64,000 bases of DNA. Origin: Chondrilla cf. caribensis (lineage: Eukaryota > Porifera > Demospongiae > Chondrillida > Chondrillidae). The notes beneath the pieces are model-generated. The model was given only the letters and a program-made list of their open reading frames with translations. It was not told the DNA's origin and searched no databases. Made by a program: the position numbers and the translations under genes. The stretch is from assembly GCA_964020155.1 (NCBI GenBank), contig OZ026548.1:5001-69000 (forward strand), written 5' to 3'. Of the stretch, positions 1 to 12,900 are shown in pieces; positions within the stretch are counted from its first letter, which is position 1; every line of letters begins with the position of its first letter.

Positions 1-150
1 CATACAAGGTATATACATTGGCAATAGGGGGAAATTTTGGTCGACATCAAAATGCAACTTTTTGCTATCAGAAGGTAGCTACCAGGACCAGGAGTGTGTC
101 TGTGCATTCGGATTTGAGCTATGATGCACCACGTGCACACAGGAGAGGCC

Positions 151-195
151 GTGGTGACAAGACCAAAAATTGACATTTTTTGGGCTTGTCACCAC
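151..195. other. Satellite hairpin (first of one per monomer)
   Basis: The arms GTGGTGACAAG (151-161) and CTTGTCACCAC (185-195) are perfect 11-bp reverse complements. Inside them CCAAAAA (163-169) pairs with TTTTTGG (177-183), leaving one mismatch (162/184) and a 7-nt loop. The potential stem is therefore about 18 bp. It recurs once per monomer through the whole array, and in the detached copies near 34.25 kb the outer arms are 12 bp and still perfect. It could be a protein-binding dyad or an RNA hairpin if transcribed; no function is shown. Confidence 0.85.
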
Positions 196-1015
196 GAGGC
201 TTATAGCGCACTCAGGACAATCAGAATGCTTCCCAAATTGTGTTGGTGAGTTAGGCATGGACACTAGGTAGCCCATGGTGACCAGCAAAGAAATATCAAA
301 TTGCTCAGGTGATCACCCAAGGCGTAATACACTTATATATGAATCTACATACAAGGTATATACATTGGCAATAGGCGGAAATTTTGGTCGACATCAAAAT
401 ACAACTTTTTGCTATCAGAAGGTAGCTACCAGGACCAGGAGTGTGTCTGTGCATTCGGATTTCAACTATGATGCACCACGTGCACACAGGAGAGGCCGTG
501 GTGACAAGACCAAAAATTGACATTTTTTGGGCTTGTCACCACGAGGCTTATAGCGCACTCAGGACAATCAGAATGCTTCCCAAATTGTGTTGGTGAGTTA
601 GGCATGGACACTAGGTAGCCCATGGTGACCAGCAAAGAAATATCAAATTGCTCAGGTGATCACCCAAGGCGTAATACACTTATATATGGATATACATACA
701 AGGTATATACATTGGCAATAGGGGGAAATTTTGGTCGACATCAAAATGCAACTTTTTGCTATCAGAAGGTAGCTATCAAGTCCAGGAGTGTGTCTGTGCA
801 TTCGGATTTGAGCTATGATGCACCACGTGCACACAGGAGAGGCCGTGGTGACAAGACCAAAAATTGACATTTTTTGGGCTTGTCACCACGAGGCTTATAG
901 CGCACTCAGGACAATCAGAATGCTTCCCAAATTGTGTTGGTGAGTTAGGCATGGACACTAGGTAGCCCTTGGTGACCAACAAACAAATGTCAAATTGCTC
1001 AGGTAAACTGAAGAA

Positions 1016-1075
1016 GGGTTAGGGTTAGGGTTAGGGTTAGGGTTAGGGTTAAGGTTAGGGTTAGGGTTAGGGTTA
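1016..1075 (+). repeat. Interstitial telomere-type repeat, type A copy 1
   Basis: About ten TTAGGG units, one of them changed to TTAAGG, followed by TTAATTGTGAATTCACGGTTAGGC. The tract replaces the middle of a satellite monomer, from just after GCTCAGGT to just before TTTTGCTATCAGAAGG. The G-rich strand is the + strand. Confidence 0.95.
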
Positions 1076-2048
1076 ATTGTGAATTCACGGTTAGGCTTTT
1101 GCTATCAGAAGGTAGCTACCAGGTCCAGGAGTGTGTCTGTGCATTCGGATTTCAGCTATGATGCACCACGTGCACACAGGAGAGGCCGTGGTGACAAGAC
1201 CAAAAATTGACATTTTTTGGGCTTGTCACCACGAGGCTTATAGCGCACTCAGGACAATCAGAATGCTTACGAAATTGTGTTGGTGAGTTAGGCATGGACA
1301 CTAGGTAGCCCATGGTGACCAGCAAAGAAATATCAAATTGCTCAGGTGATCACCCAAGGCGTAATACACTTATATATGTATATACATACAAAGTATATAC
1401 ATTGGAAATAGGGGGAAATTTTGGTTGACATCAAAATGCAACTTTTTGCTATCAGAAGGTAGCTACCAGGTCCAGGAGTGTCTGTGCATTCGGATTTCAG
1501 CTATGATGCACCACGTTCACACAGGAGAGGCCGTGGTGACAAGACCAAAAATTGACATTTTTTGGGCTTGTCACCACGAGGCTTATAGCGCACTCAGGAC
1601 AATCAGAATGCTTACGAAATTGTGTTGGTGAGTTAGGCATGGACACTAGGTAGCCCATGGTGACCAGCAAAGAAATATCAAATTGCTCAGGTGATCACCC
1701 AAGGCGTAATACACTTATATATGTATATACATACAAAGTATATACATTGGAAATAGGGGGAAATTTTGGTTGACATCAAAATGCAACTTTTTGCTATCAG
1801 AAGGTAGCTACCAGGTCCAGGAGTGTCTGTGCATTCGGATTTCAGCTATGATGCACCACGTTCACACAGGAGAGGCCGTGGTGACAAGACCAAAAATTGA
1901 CATTTTTTGGGCTTGTCACCACGAGGCTTATAGCGCACTCAGGACAATCAGAATGCTTCCCAAATTGTGTTGGTGAGTTAGGCATGGACACTAGGTAGCC
2001 CTTGGTGACCAACAGACAAATGTCAAATTGATCAGGTAAACTGAAGAA

Positions 2049-2125
2049 GGGTTAGGGTTAGGTCATGAACATTTTTAGGGTTAGAGATGCTATTAGGGTT
2101 AGGGTTAGGGTTAGGGTTAGGGTTA
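2049..2125 (+). repeat. Interstitial telomere-type repeat, type B copy 1
   Basis: Two TTAGGG units, then a degenerate stretch (GTCATGAACATTTTTAGGG, AGAGATGCTA), then about five clean units, followed by TTAATTGTGAATTCAGGG. It occupies the same position in the monomer as type A, so both probably derive from one ancestral insertion or replacement. Confidence 0.93.
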
Positions 2126-5100
2126 ATTGTGAATTCAGGGTTAGGCTTTTATATCAGAAGGTAGCTACCAGGTCCAGGAATGTGTCTGTGCATTCGGATT
2201 TGAGCTATGATGCACCACGTGCACACAGGAGAGGCCGTGGTGACAAGACTAAAAATTGACATTTTTTGGGCTTGTCACCACGAGGCTTATAGCGCACTCA
2301 GGACAATCAGAATGCTTCCCAAATTGTGTTGGTGAGTTAGGCATGGACACTAGGTAGCCCATGGTGACCAGCAAAGAAATATCAAATTGCTCAGGTGATC
2401 ACCCAAGGCGTAATACACTTATATATGAATATACATACAAGGTATATACATTGGCAATAGGGGGAAATTTTGGTCGACATCAAAATGCAACTTTTTGCTA
2501 TCAGAAGGTAGCTACCAGGACCAGGAGTGTGTCTGTGCATTCGGATTTGAGCTATGATGCACCACGTGCACACAGGAGAGGCCGTGGTGACAAGACCAAA
2601 AATTGACATTTTTTGGGCTTGTCACCACGAGGCTTATAGCGCACTCAGGACAATCAGAATGCTTCCCAAATTGTGTTGGTGAGTTAGGCATGGACACTAG
2701 GTAGCCCATGGTGACCAGCAAAGAAATATCAAATTGCTCAGGTGATCACCCAAGGCGTAATACACTTATATATGAATCTACATACAAGGTATATACATTG
2801 GCAATAGGGGGAAATTTTGGTCGACATCAAAATGCAACTTTTTGCTATCAGAAGGTAGCTACCAGGTCCAGGAGTGTCTGTGCATTCGGATTTCAGCTAT
2901 GATGCACCACGTGCACACAGGAGAGGCCGTGGTGACAAGACTAAAAATTGACATTTTTTGGGATTGTCACCACGAGGCTTATAGCGCACTCAGGACAATC
3001 AGAATTCTTCCCAAATTGTGTTGGTGAGTTAGGCATGGACACTAGGTAGCCCATGGTGACCAGCAAAGAAATATCAAATTGCTCAGGTGATCACCCAAGG
3101 CGTAATACACTTATATATGAATCTACATACAAGGTATATACATTGGCAATAGGGGGAAATTTTGGTCGACATCAAAATGCAACTTTTTGCTATCAGAAGG
3201 TAGCTACCAGGTCCAGGAGTGTCTGTGCATTCGGATTTCAGCTATGATGCACCACGTGCACACAGGAGAGGCCGTGGTGACAAGACTAAAAATTGACATT
3301 TTTTGGGATTGTCACCACGAGGCTTATAGCGCACTCAGGACAATCAGAATGCTTCCCAAATTGTGTTGGTGAGTTAGGCATGGACACTAGGTAGCCCATG
3401 GTGACCAGCAAAGAAATATCAAATTGCTCAGGTGATCACCCAAGGCGTAATACACTTATATATGAATCTACATACAAGGTATATACATTGGCAATAGGGG
3501 GAAATTTTGGTCGACATCAAAATGCAACTTTTTGCTATCAGAAGGTAGCTACCAGGTCCAGGAGTGTGTCTGTGCATTCGGATTTGAGCTATGATGCACC
3601 ACGTGCACACAGGAGAGGCCGTGGTGACAAGACCAAAAATTGACATTTTTTGGGCTTGTCACCACGAGGCTTATAGCGCACTCAGGACAATCAGAATGCT
3701 TCCCAAATTGTGTTGGTGAGTTAGGCATGGACACTAGGTAGCCCATGGTGACCAGCAAAGAAATATCAAATTGCTCAGGTGATCACCCAAGGCGTAATAC
3801 ACTTATATATGGATATACATACAAGGTATATACATTGGCAATAGGGGGAAATTTTGGTCGACATCAAAATGCAACTTTTTGCTATCAGAAGGTAGCTATC
3901 AAGTCCAGGAGTGTGTCTGTGCATTCGGATTTGAGCTATGATGCACCACGTGCACACAGGAGAGGCCGTGGTGACAAGACTAAAAATTGACATTTTTTGG
4001 GCTTGTCACCACGAGGCTTATAGCGCACTCAGGACAATCAGAATGCTTCCCAAATTGTGTTGGTGAGTTAGGCATGGACACTAGGTAGCCCATGGTGACC
4101 AGCAAAGAAATATCAAATTGCTCAGGTGATCACCCAAGGCGTAATACACTTATATATGAATCTACATACAAGGTATATACATTGGCAATAGGGGGAAATT
4201 TTGGTCGACATCAAAATGCAACTTTTTGCTATCAGAAGGTAGCTACCAGGACCAGGAGTGTGTCTGTGCATTCGGATTTGAGCTATGATGCACCACGTGC
4301 ACACAGGAGAGGCCGTGGTGACAAGACCAAAAATTGACATTTTTTGGGCTTGTCACCACGAGGCTTATAGCGCACTCAGGACAATCAGAATGCTTCCCAA
4401 ATTGTGTTGGTGAGTTAGGCATGGACACTAGGTAGCCCATGGTGACCAGCAAAGAAATATCAAATTGCTCAGGTGATCACCCAAGGCGTAATACACTTAT
4501 ATATGAATCTACATACAAGGTATATACATTGGCAATAGGCGGAAATTTTGGTCGACATCAAAATGCAACTTTTTGCTATCAGAAGGTAGCTACCAGGTCC
4601 AGGAGTGTCTGTGCATTCGGATTTCAGCTATGATGCACCACGTGCACACAGGAGAGGCCGTGGTGACAAGACTAAAAATTGACATTTTTTGGGATTGTCA
4701 CCACGAGGCTTATAGCGCACTCAGGACAATCAGAATTCTTCCCAAATTGTGTTGGTGAGTTAGGCATGGACACTAGGTAGCCCATGGTGACCAGCAAAGA
4801 AATATCAAATTGCTCAGGTGATCACCCAAGGCGTAATACACTTATATATGAATCTACATACAAGGTATATACATTGGCAATAGGGGGAAATTTTGGTCGA
4901 CATCAAAATGCAACTTTTTGCTATCAGAAGGTAGCTACCAGGTCCAGGAGTGTCTGTGCATTCGGATTTCAGCTATGATGCACCACGTGCACACAGGAGA
5001 GGCCGTGGTGACAAGACTAAAAATTGACATTTTTTGGGATTGTCACCACGAGGCTTATAGCGCACTCAGGACAATCAGAATGCTTCCCAAATTGTGTTGG

Positions 5101-6215
5101 TGAGTTAGGCATGGACACTAGGTAGCCCATGGTGACCAGCAAAGAAATATCAAATTGCTTAGGTGATCACCCAAGGCGTAATACACTTATATATGAATCT
5201 ACATACAAGGTATATACATTGGCAATAGGGGGAAATTTTGGTCGACATCAAAATGCAACTTTTTGCTATCAGAAGGTAGCTACCAGGTCCAGGAGTGTGT
5301 CTGTGCATTCGGATTTGAGCTATGATGCACCACGTGCACACAGGAGAGGCCGTGGTGACAAGACCAAAAATTGACATTTTTTGGGCTTGTCACCACGAGG
5401 CTTATAGCGCACTCAGGACAATCAGAATGCTTCCCAAATTGTGTTGGTGAGTTAGGCATGGACACTAGGTAGCCCATGGTGACCAGCAAAGAAATATCAA
5501 ATTGCTCAGGTGATCACCCAAGGCGTAATACACTTATATATGAATCTACATACAAGGTATATACATTGGCAATAGGCGGAAATTTTGGTCGACATCAAAA
5601 TACAACTTTTTGCTATCAGAAGGTAGCTACCAGGACCAGGAGTGTGTCTGTGCATTCGGATTTCAACTATGATGCACCACGTGCACACAGGAGAGGCCGT
5701 GGTGACAAGACCAAAAATTGACATTTTTTGGGCTTGTCACCACGAGGCTTATAGCGCACTCAGGACAATCAGAATGCTTCCCAAATTGTGTTGGTGAGTT
5801 AGGCATGGACACTAGGTAGCCCATGGTGACCAGCAAAGAAATATCAAATTGCTCAGGTGATCACCCAAGGCGTAATACACTTATATATGGATATACATAC
5901 AAGGTATATACATTGGCAATAGGGGGAAATTTTGGTCGACATCAAAATGCAACTTTTTGCTATCAGAAGGTAGCTATCAAGTCCAGGAGTGTGTCTGTGC
6001 ATTCGGATTTGAGCTATGATGCACCACGTGCACACAGGAGAGGCCGTGGTGACAAGACCAAAAATTGACATTTTTTGGGCTTGTCACCACGAGGCTTATA
6101 GCGCACTCAGGACAATCAGAATGCTTCCCAAATTGTGTTGGTGAGTTAGGCATGGACACTAGGTAGCCCTTGGTGACCAACAAACAAATGTCAAATTGCT
6201 CAGGTAAACTGAAGA

Positions 6216-6275
6216 AGGGTTAGGGTTAGGGTTAGGGTTAGGGTTAGGGTTAAGGTTAGGGTTAGGGTTAGGGTT
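6216..6275 (+). repeat. Interstitial telomere-type repeat, type A copy 2
   Basis: Identical in structure to the tract at 1016-1075, including the single TTAAGG variant. It lies 5201 bp downstream, so it was copied with the higher-order repeat rather than inserted anew. Confidence 0.95.
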
Positions 6276-6904
6276 AATTGTGAATTCACGGTTAGGCTTT
6301 TGCTATCAGAAGGTAGCTACCAGGTCCAGGAGTGTGTCTGTGCATTCGGATTTCAGCTATGATGCACCACGTGCACACAGGAGAGGCCGTGGTGACAAGA
6401 CCAAAAATTGACATTTTTTGGGCTTGTCACCACGAGGCTTATAGCGCACTCAGGACAATCAGAATGCTTCCCAAATTGTGTTGGTGAGTTAGGCATGGAC
6501 ACTAGGTAGCCCATGGTGACCAGCAAAGAAATATCAAATTGCTCAGGTGATCACCCAAGGCGTAATACACTTATATATGTATATACATACAAAGTATATA
6601 CATTGGAAATAGGGGGAAATTTTGGTTGACATCAAAATGCAACTTTTTGCTATCAGAAGGTAGCTACCAGGTCCAGGAGTGTCTGTGCATTCGGATTTCA
6701 GCTATGATGCACCACGTTCACACAGGAGAGGCCGTGGTGACAAGACCAAAAATTGACATTTTTTGGGCTTGTCACCACGAGGCTTATAGCGCACTCAGGA
6801 CAATCAGAATGCTTCCCAAATTGTGTTGGTGAGTTAGGCATGGACACTAGGTAGCCCTTGGTGACCAACAGACAAATGTCAAATTGATCAGGTAAACTGA
6901 AGAA

Positions 6905-6980
6905 GGGTTAGGGTTAGGTCATGAACATTTTTAGGGTTAGAGATGCTATTAGGGTTAGGGTTAGGGTTAGGGTTAGGGTT
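6905..6980 (+). repeat. Interstitial telomere-type repeat, type B copy 2
   Basis: Matches the degenerate tract at 2049-2125, including the GTCATGAACATTTTTAGGG interruption. Its offset is 4856 bp, because one 345-bp monomer between the A and B tracts is missing in this copy of the higher-order unit. Confidence 0.93.
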
Positions 6981-9900
6981 AATTGTGAATTCAGGGTTAG
7001 GCTTTTATATCAGAAGGTAGCTACCAGGTCCAGGAATGTGTCTGTGCATTCGGATTTGAGCTATGATGCACCACGTGCACACAGGAGAGGCCGTGGTGAC
7101 AAGACTAAAAATTGACATTTTTTGGGCTTGTCACCACGAGGCTTATAGCGCACTCAGGACAATCAGAATGCTTCCCAAATTGTGTTGGTGAGTTAGGCAT
7201 GGACACTAGGTAGCCCATGGTGACCAGCAAAGAAATATCAAATTGCTCAGGTGATCACCCAAGGCGTAATACACTTATATATGAATATACATACAAGGTA
7301 TATACATTGGCAATAGGGGGAAATTTTGGTCGACATCAAAATGCAACTTTTTGCTATCAGAAGGTAGCTACCAGGACCAGGAGTGTGTCTGTGCATTCGG
7401 ATTTGAGCTATGATGCACCACGTGCACACAGGAGAGGCCGTGGTGACAAGACCAAAAATTGACATTTTTTGGGCTTGTCACCACGAGGCTTATAGCGCAC
7501 TCAGGACAATCAGAATGCTTCCCAAATTGTGTTGGTGAGTTAGGCATGGACACTAGGTAGCCCATGGTGACCAGCAAAGAAATATCAAATTGCTCAGGTG
7601 ATCACCCAAGGCGTAATACACTTATATATGAATCTACATACAAGGTATATACATTGGCAATAGGCGGAAATTTTGGTCGACATCAAAATGCAACTTTTTG
7701 CTATCAGAAGGTAGCTACCAGGACCAGGAGTGTCTGTGCATTCGGATTTCAGCTATGATGCACCACGTGCACACAGGAGAGGCCGTGGTGACAAGACTAA
7801 AAATTGACATTTTTTGGGATTGTCACCACGAGGCTTATAGCGCACTCAGGACAATCAGAATTCTTCCCAAATTGTGTTGGTGAGTTAGGCATGGACACTA
7901 GGTAGCCCATGGTGACCAGCAAAGAAATATCAAATTGCTCAGGTGATCACCCAAGGCGTAATACACTTATATATGAATCTACATACAAGGTATATACATT
8001 GGCAATAGGGGGAAATTTTGGTCGACATCAAAATGCAACTTTTTGCTATCAGAAGGTAGCTACCAGGTCCAGGAGTGTCTGTGCATTCGGATTTCAGCTA
8101 TGATGCACCACGTGCACACAGGAGAGGCCGTGGTGACAAGACTAAAAATTGACATTTTTTGGGATTGTCACCACGAGGCTTATAGCGCACTCAGGACAAT
8201 CAGAATGCTTCCCAAATTGTGTTGGTGAGTTAGGCATGGACACTAGGTAGCCCATGGTGACCAGCAAAGAAATATCAAATTGCTTAGGTGATCACCCAAG
8301 GCGTAATACACTTATATATGAATCTACATACAAGGTATATACATTGGCAATAGGGGGAAATTTTGGTCGACATCAAAATGCAACTTTTTGCTATCAGAAG
8401 GTAGCTACCAGGTCCAGGAGTGTGTCTGTGCATTCGGATTTGAGCTATGATGCACCACGTGCACACAGGAGAGGCCGTGGTGACAAGACCAAAAATTGAC
8501 ATTTTTTGGGCTTGTCACCACGAGGCTTATAGCGCACTCAGGACAATCAGAATGCTTCCCAAATTGTGTTGGTGAGTTAGGCATGGACACTAGGTAGCCC
8601 ATGGTGACCAGCAAAGAAATATCAAATTGCTCAGGTGATCACCCAAGGCGTAATACACTTATATATGAATCTACATACAAGGTATATACATTGGCAATAG
8701 GCGGAAATTTTGGTCGACATCAAAATACAACTTTTTGCTATCAGAAGGTAGCTACCAGGACCAGGAGTGTGTCTGTGCATTCGGATTTCAACTATGATGC
8801 ACCACGTGCACACAGGAGAGGCCGTGGTGACAAGACCAAAAATTGACATTTTTTGGGCTTGTCACCACGAGGCTTATAGCGCACTCAGGACAATCAGAAT
8901 GCTTCCCAAATTGTGTTGGTGAGTTAGGCATGGACACTAGGTAGCCCATGGTGACCAGCAAAGAAATATCAAATTGCTCAGGTGATCACCCAAGGCGTAA
9001 TACACTTATATATGGATATACATACAAGGTATATACATTGGCAATAGGGGGAAATTTTGGTCGACATCAAAATGCAACTTTTTGCTATCAGAAGGTAGCT
9101 ATCAAGTCCAGGAGTGTGTCTGTGCATTCGGATTTGAGCTATGATGCACCACGTGCACACAGGAGAGGCCGTGGTGACAAGACTAAAAATTGACATTTTT
9201 TGGGCTTGTCACCACGAGGCTTATAGCGCACTCAGGACAATCAGAATGCTTCCCAAATTGTGTTGGTGAGTTAGGCATGGACACTAGGTAGCCCATGGTG
9301 ACCAGCAAAGAAATATCAAATTGCTCAGGTGATCACCCAAGGCGTAATACACTTATATATGAATCTACATACAAGGTATATACATTGGCAATAGGGGGAA
9401 ATTTTGGTCGACATCAAAATGCAACTTTTTGCTATCAGAAGGTAGCTACCAGGACCAGGAGTGTGTCTGTGCATTCGGATTTGAGCTATGATGCACCACG
9501 TGCACACAGGAGAGGCCGTGGTGACAAGACCAAAAATTGACATTTTTTGGGCTTGTCACCACGAGGCTTATAGCGCACTCAGGACAATCAGAATGCTTCC
9601 CAAATTGTGTTGGTGAGTTAGGCATGGACACTAGGTAGCCCATGGTGACCAGCAAAGAAATATCAAATTGCTCAGGTGATCACCCAAGGCGTAATACACT
9701 TATATATGAATCTACATATAAGGTATATACATTGGCAATAGGCGGAAATTTTGGTCGACATCAAAATGCAACTTTTTGCTATCAGAAGGTAGCTACCAGG
9801 TCCAGGAGTGTCTGTGCATTCGGATTTCAGCTATGATGCACCACGTGCACACAGGAGAGGCCGTGGTGACAAGACTAAAAATTGACATTTTTTGGGATTG

Positions 9901-12900
9901 TCACCACGAGGCTTATAGCGCACTCAGGACAATCAGAATTCTTCCCAAATTGTGTTGGTGAGTTAGGCATGGACACTAGGTAGCCCATGGTGACCAGCAA
10001 AGAAATATCAAATTGCTCAGGTGATCACCCAAGGCGTAATACACTTATATATGAATCTACATACAAGGTATATACATTGGCAATAGGGGGAAATTTTGGT
10101 CGACATCAAAATGCAACTTTTTGCTATCAGAAGGTAGCTACCAGGTCCAGGAGTGTCTGTGCATTCGGATTTCAGCTATGATGCACCACGTGCACACAGG
10201 AGAGGCCGTGGTGACAAGACTAAAAATTGACATTTTTTGGGATTGTCACCACGAGGCTTATAGCGCACTCAGGACAATCAGAATGCTTCCCAAATTGTGT
10301 TGGTGAGTTAGGCATGGACACTAGGTAGCCCATGGTGACCAGCAAAGAAATATCAAATTGCTCAGGTGATCACCCAAGGCGTAATACACTTATATATGAA
10401 TCTACATACAAGGTATATACATTGGCAATAGGGGGAAATTTTGGTCGACATCAAAATGCAACTTTTTGCTATCAGAAGGTAGCTACCAGGTCCAGGAGTG
10501 TGTCTGTGCATTCGGATTTGAGCTATGATGCACCACGTGCACACAGGAGAGGCCGTGGTGACAAGACCAAAAATTGACATTTTTTGGGCTTGTCACCACG
10601 AGGCTTATAGCGCACTCAGGACAATCAGAATGCTTCCCAAATTGTGTTGGTGAGTTAGGCATGGACACTAGGTAGCCCATGGTGACCAGCAAAGAAATAT
10701 CAAATTGCTCAGGTGATCACCCAAGGCGTAATACACTTATATATGAATCTACATACAAGGTATATACATTGGCAATAGGCGGAAATTTTGGTCGACATCA
10801 AAATACAACTTTTTGCTATCAGAAGGTAGCTACCAGGACCAGGAGTGTGTCTGTGCATTCGGATTTCAACTATGATGCACCACGTGCACACAGGAGAGGC
10901 CGTGGTGACAAGACTAAAAATTGACATTTTTTGGGATTGTCACCACGAGGCTTATAGCGCACTCAGGACAATCAGAATGCTTCCCAAATTGTGTTGGTGA
11001 GTTAGGCATGGACACTAGGTAGCCCATGGTGACCAGCAAAGAAATATCAAATTTCTCAGGTGATCACCCAAGGCGTAATACACTTATATATGAATCTACA
11101 TACAAGGTATATACATTGGCAATAGGGGGAAATTTTGGTCGACATCAAAATGCAACTTTTTGCTATCAGAAGGTAGCTACCAGGTCCAGGAGTGTCTGTG
11201 CATTCGGATTTCAGCTATGATGCACCACGTGCACACAGGAGAGGCCGTGGTGACAAGACTAAAAATTGACATTTTTTGGGCTTGTCACCACGAGGCTTAT
11301 AGCGCACTCAGGACAATCAGAATGCTTCCCAAATTGTGTTGGTGAGTTAGGCATGGACACTAGGTAGCCCATGGTGACCAGCAAAGAAATATCAAATTGC
11401 TCAGGTGATCACCCAAGGCGTAATACACTTATATATGAATCTACATACAAGGTATATACATTGGCAATAGGGGGAAATTTTGGTCGACATCAAAATGCAA
11501 CTTTTTGCTATCAGAAGGTAGCTACCAGGTCCAGGAGTGTGTCTGTGCATTCGGATTTGAGCTATGATGCACCACGTGCACACAGGAGAGGCCGTGGTGA
11601 CAAGACCAAAAATTGACATTTTTTGGGCTTGTCACCATGAGGCTTATAGCGCACTCAGGACAATCAGAATGCTTCCCAAATTGTGTTGGTGAGTTAGGCA
11701 TGGACACTAGGTAGCCCATGGTGACCAGCAAAGAAATATCAAATTGCTCAGGTGATCACCCAAGGCGTAATACACTTATATATGAATCTACATACAAGGT
11801 ATATACATTGGCAATAGGCGGAAATTTTGGTCGACATCAAAATACAACTTTTTGCTATCAGAAGGTAGCTACCAGGACCAGGAGTGTGTCTGTGCATTCG
11901 GATTTCAACTATGATGCACCACGTGCACACAGGAGAGGCCGTGGTGACAAGACCAAAAATTGACATTTTTTGGGCTTGTCACCACGAGGCTTATAGCGCA
12001 CTCAGGACAATCAGAATGCTTCCCAAATTGTGTTGGTGAGTTAGGCATGGACACTAGGTAGCCCATGGCGACCAGCAAAAAAATATCAAATTGCTTAGGT
12101 GATCACCCAAGGCGTAATACACTTATATATGAATCTACATACAAGGTATATACATTGGCAATAGGGGGAAATTTTGGTCGACATCAAAATGCTTCTTTTT
12201 GCTATCAGAAGGTAGCTACCAGGTCCAGGAGTGTGTCTGTGCATTCGGATTTGAGCTATGATGCACCACGTGCACACAGGAGAGGCCGTGGTGACAAGAC
12301 CAAAAATTGACATTTTTTGGGATTGTCACCACGAGGCTTATAGTGCACTCAGGACAATCAGAATTCTTACGAAATTGTGTTGGTGAGTTAGGCATGGACA
12401 CTAGGTAGCCCATGGTGACCAGCAAAGAAATATCAAATTGCTCAGGTGATCACCCAAGGCGTAATACACTTATATATGAATCTACATATAAGGTATATAC
12501 ATTGGCAATAGGCGGAAATTTTGGTCGACATCAAAATGCAACTTTTTGCTATCAGAAGGTAGCTACCAGGTCCAGGAGTGTCTGTGCATTCGGATTTCAG
12601 CTATGATGCACCACGTGCACACAGGAGAGGCCGTGGTGACAAGACTAAAAATTGACATTTTTTGGGATTGTCACCACGAGGCTTATAGCGCACTCAGGAC
12701 AATCAGAATTCTTCCCAAATTGTGTTGGTGAGTTAGGCATGGACACTAGGTAGCCCATGGTGACCAGCAAAGAAATATCAAATTGCTCAGGTGATCACCC
12801 AAGGCGTAATACACTTATATATGAATCTACATACAAGGTATATACATTGGCAATAGGGGGAAATTTTGGTCGACATCAAAATGCAACTTTTTGCTATCAG

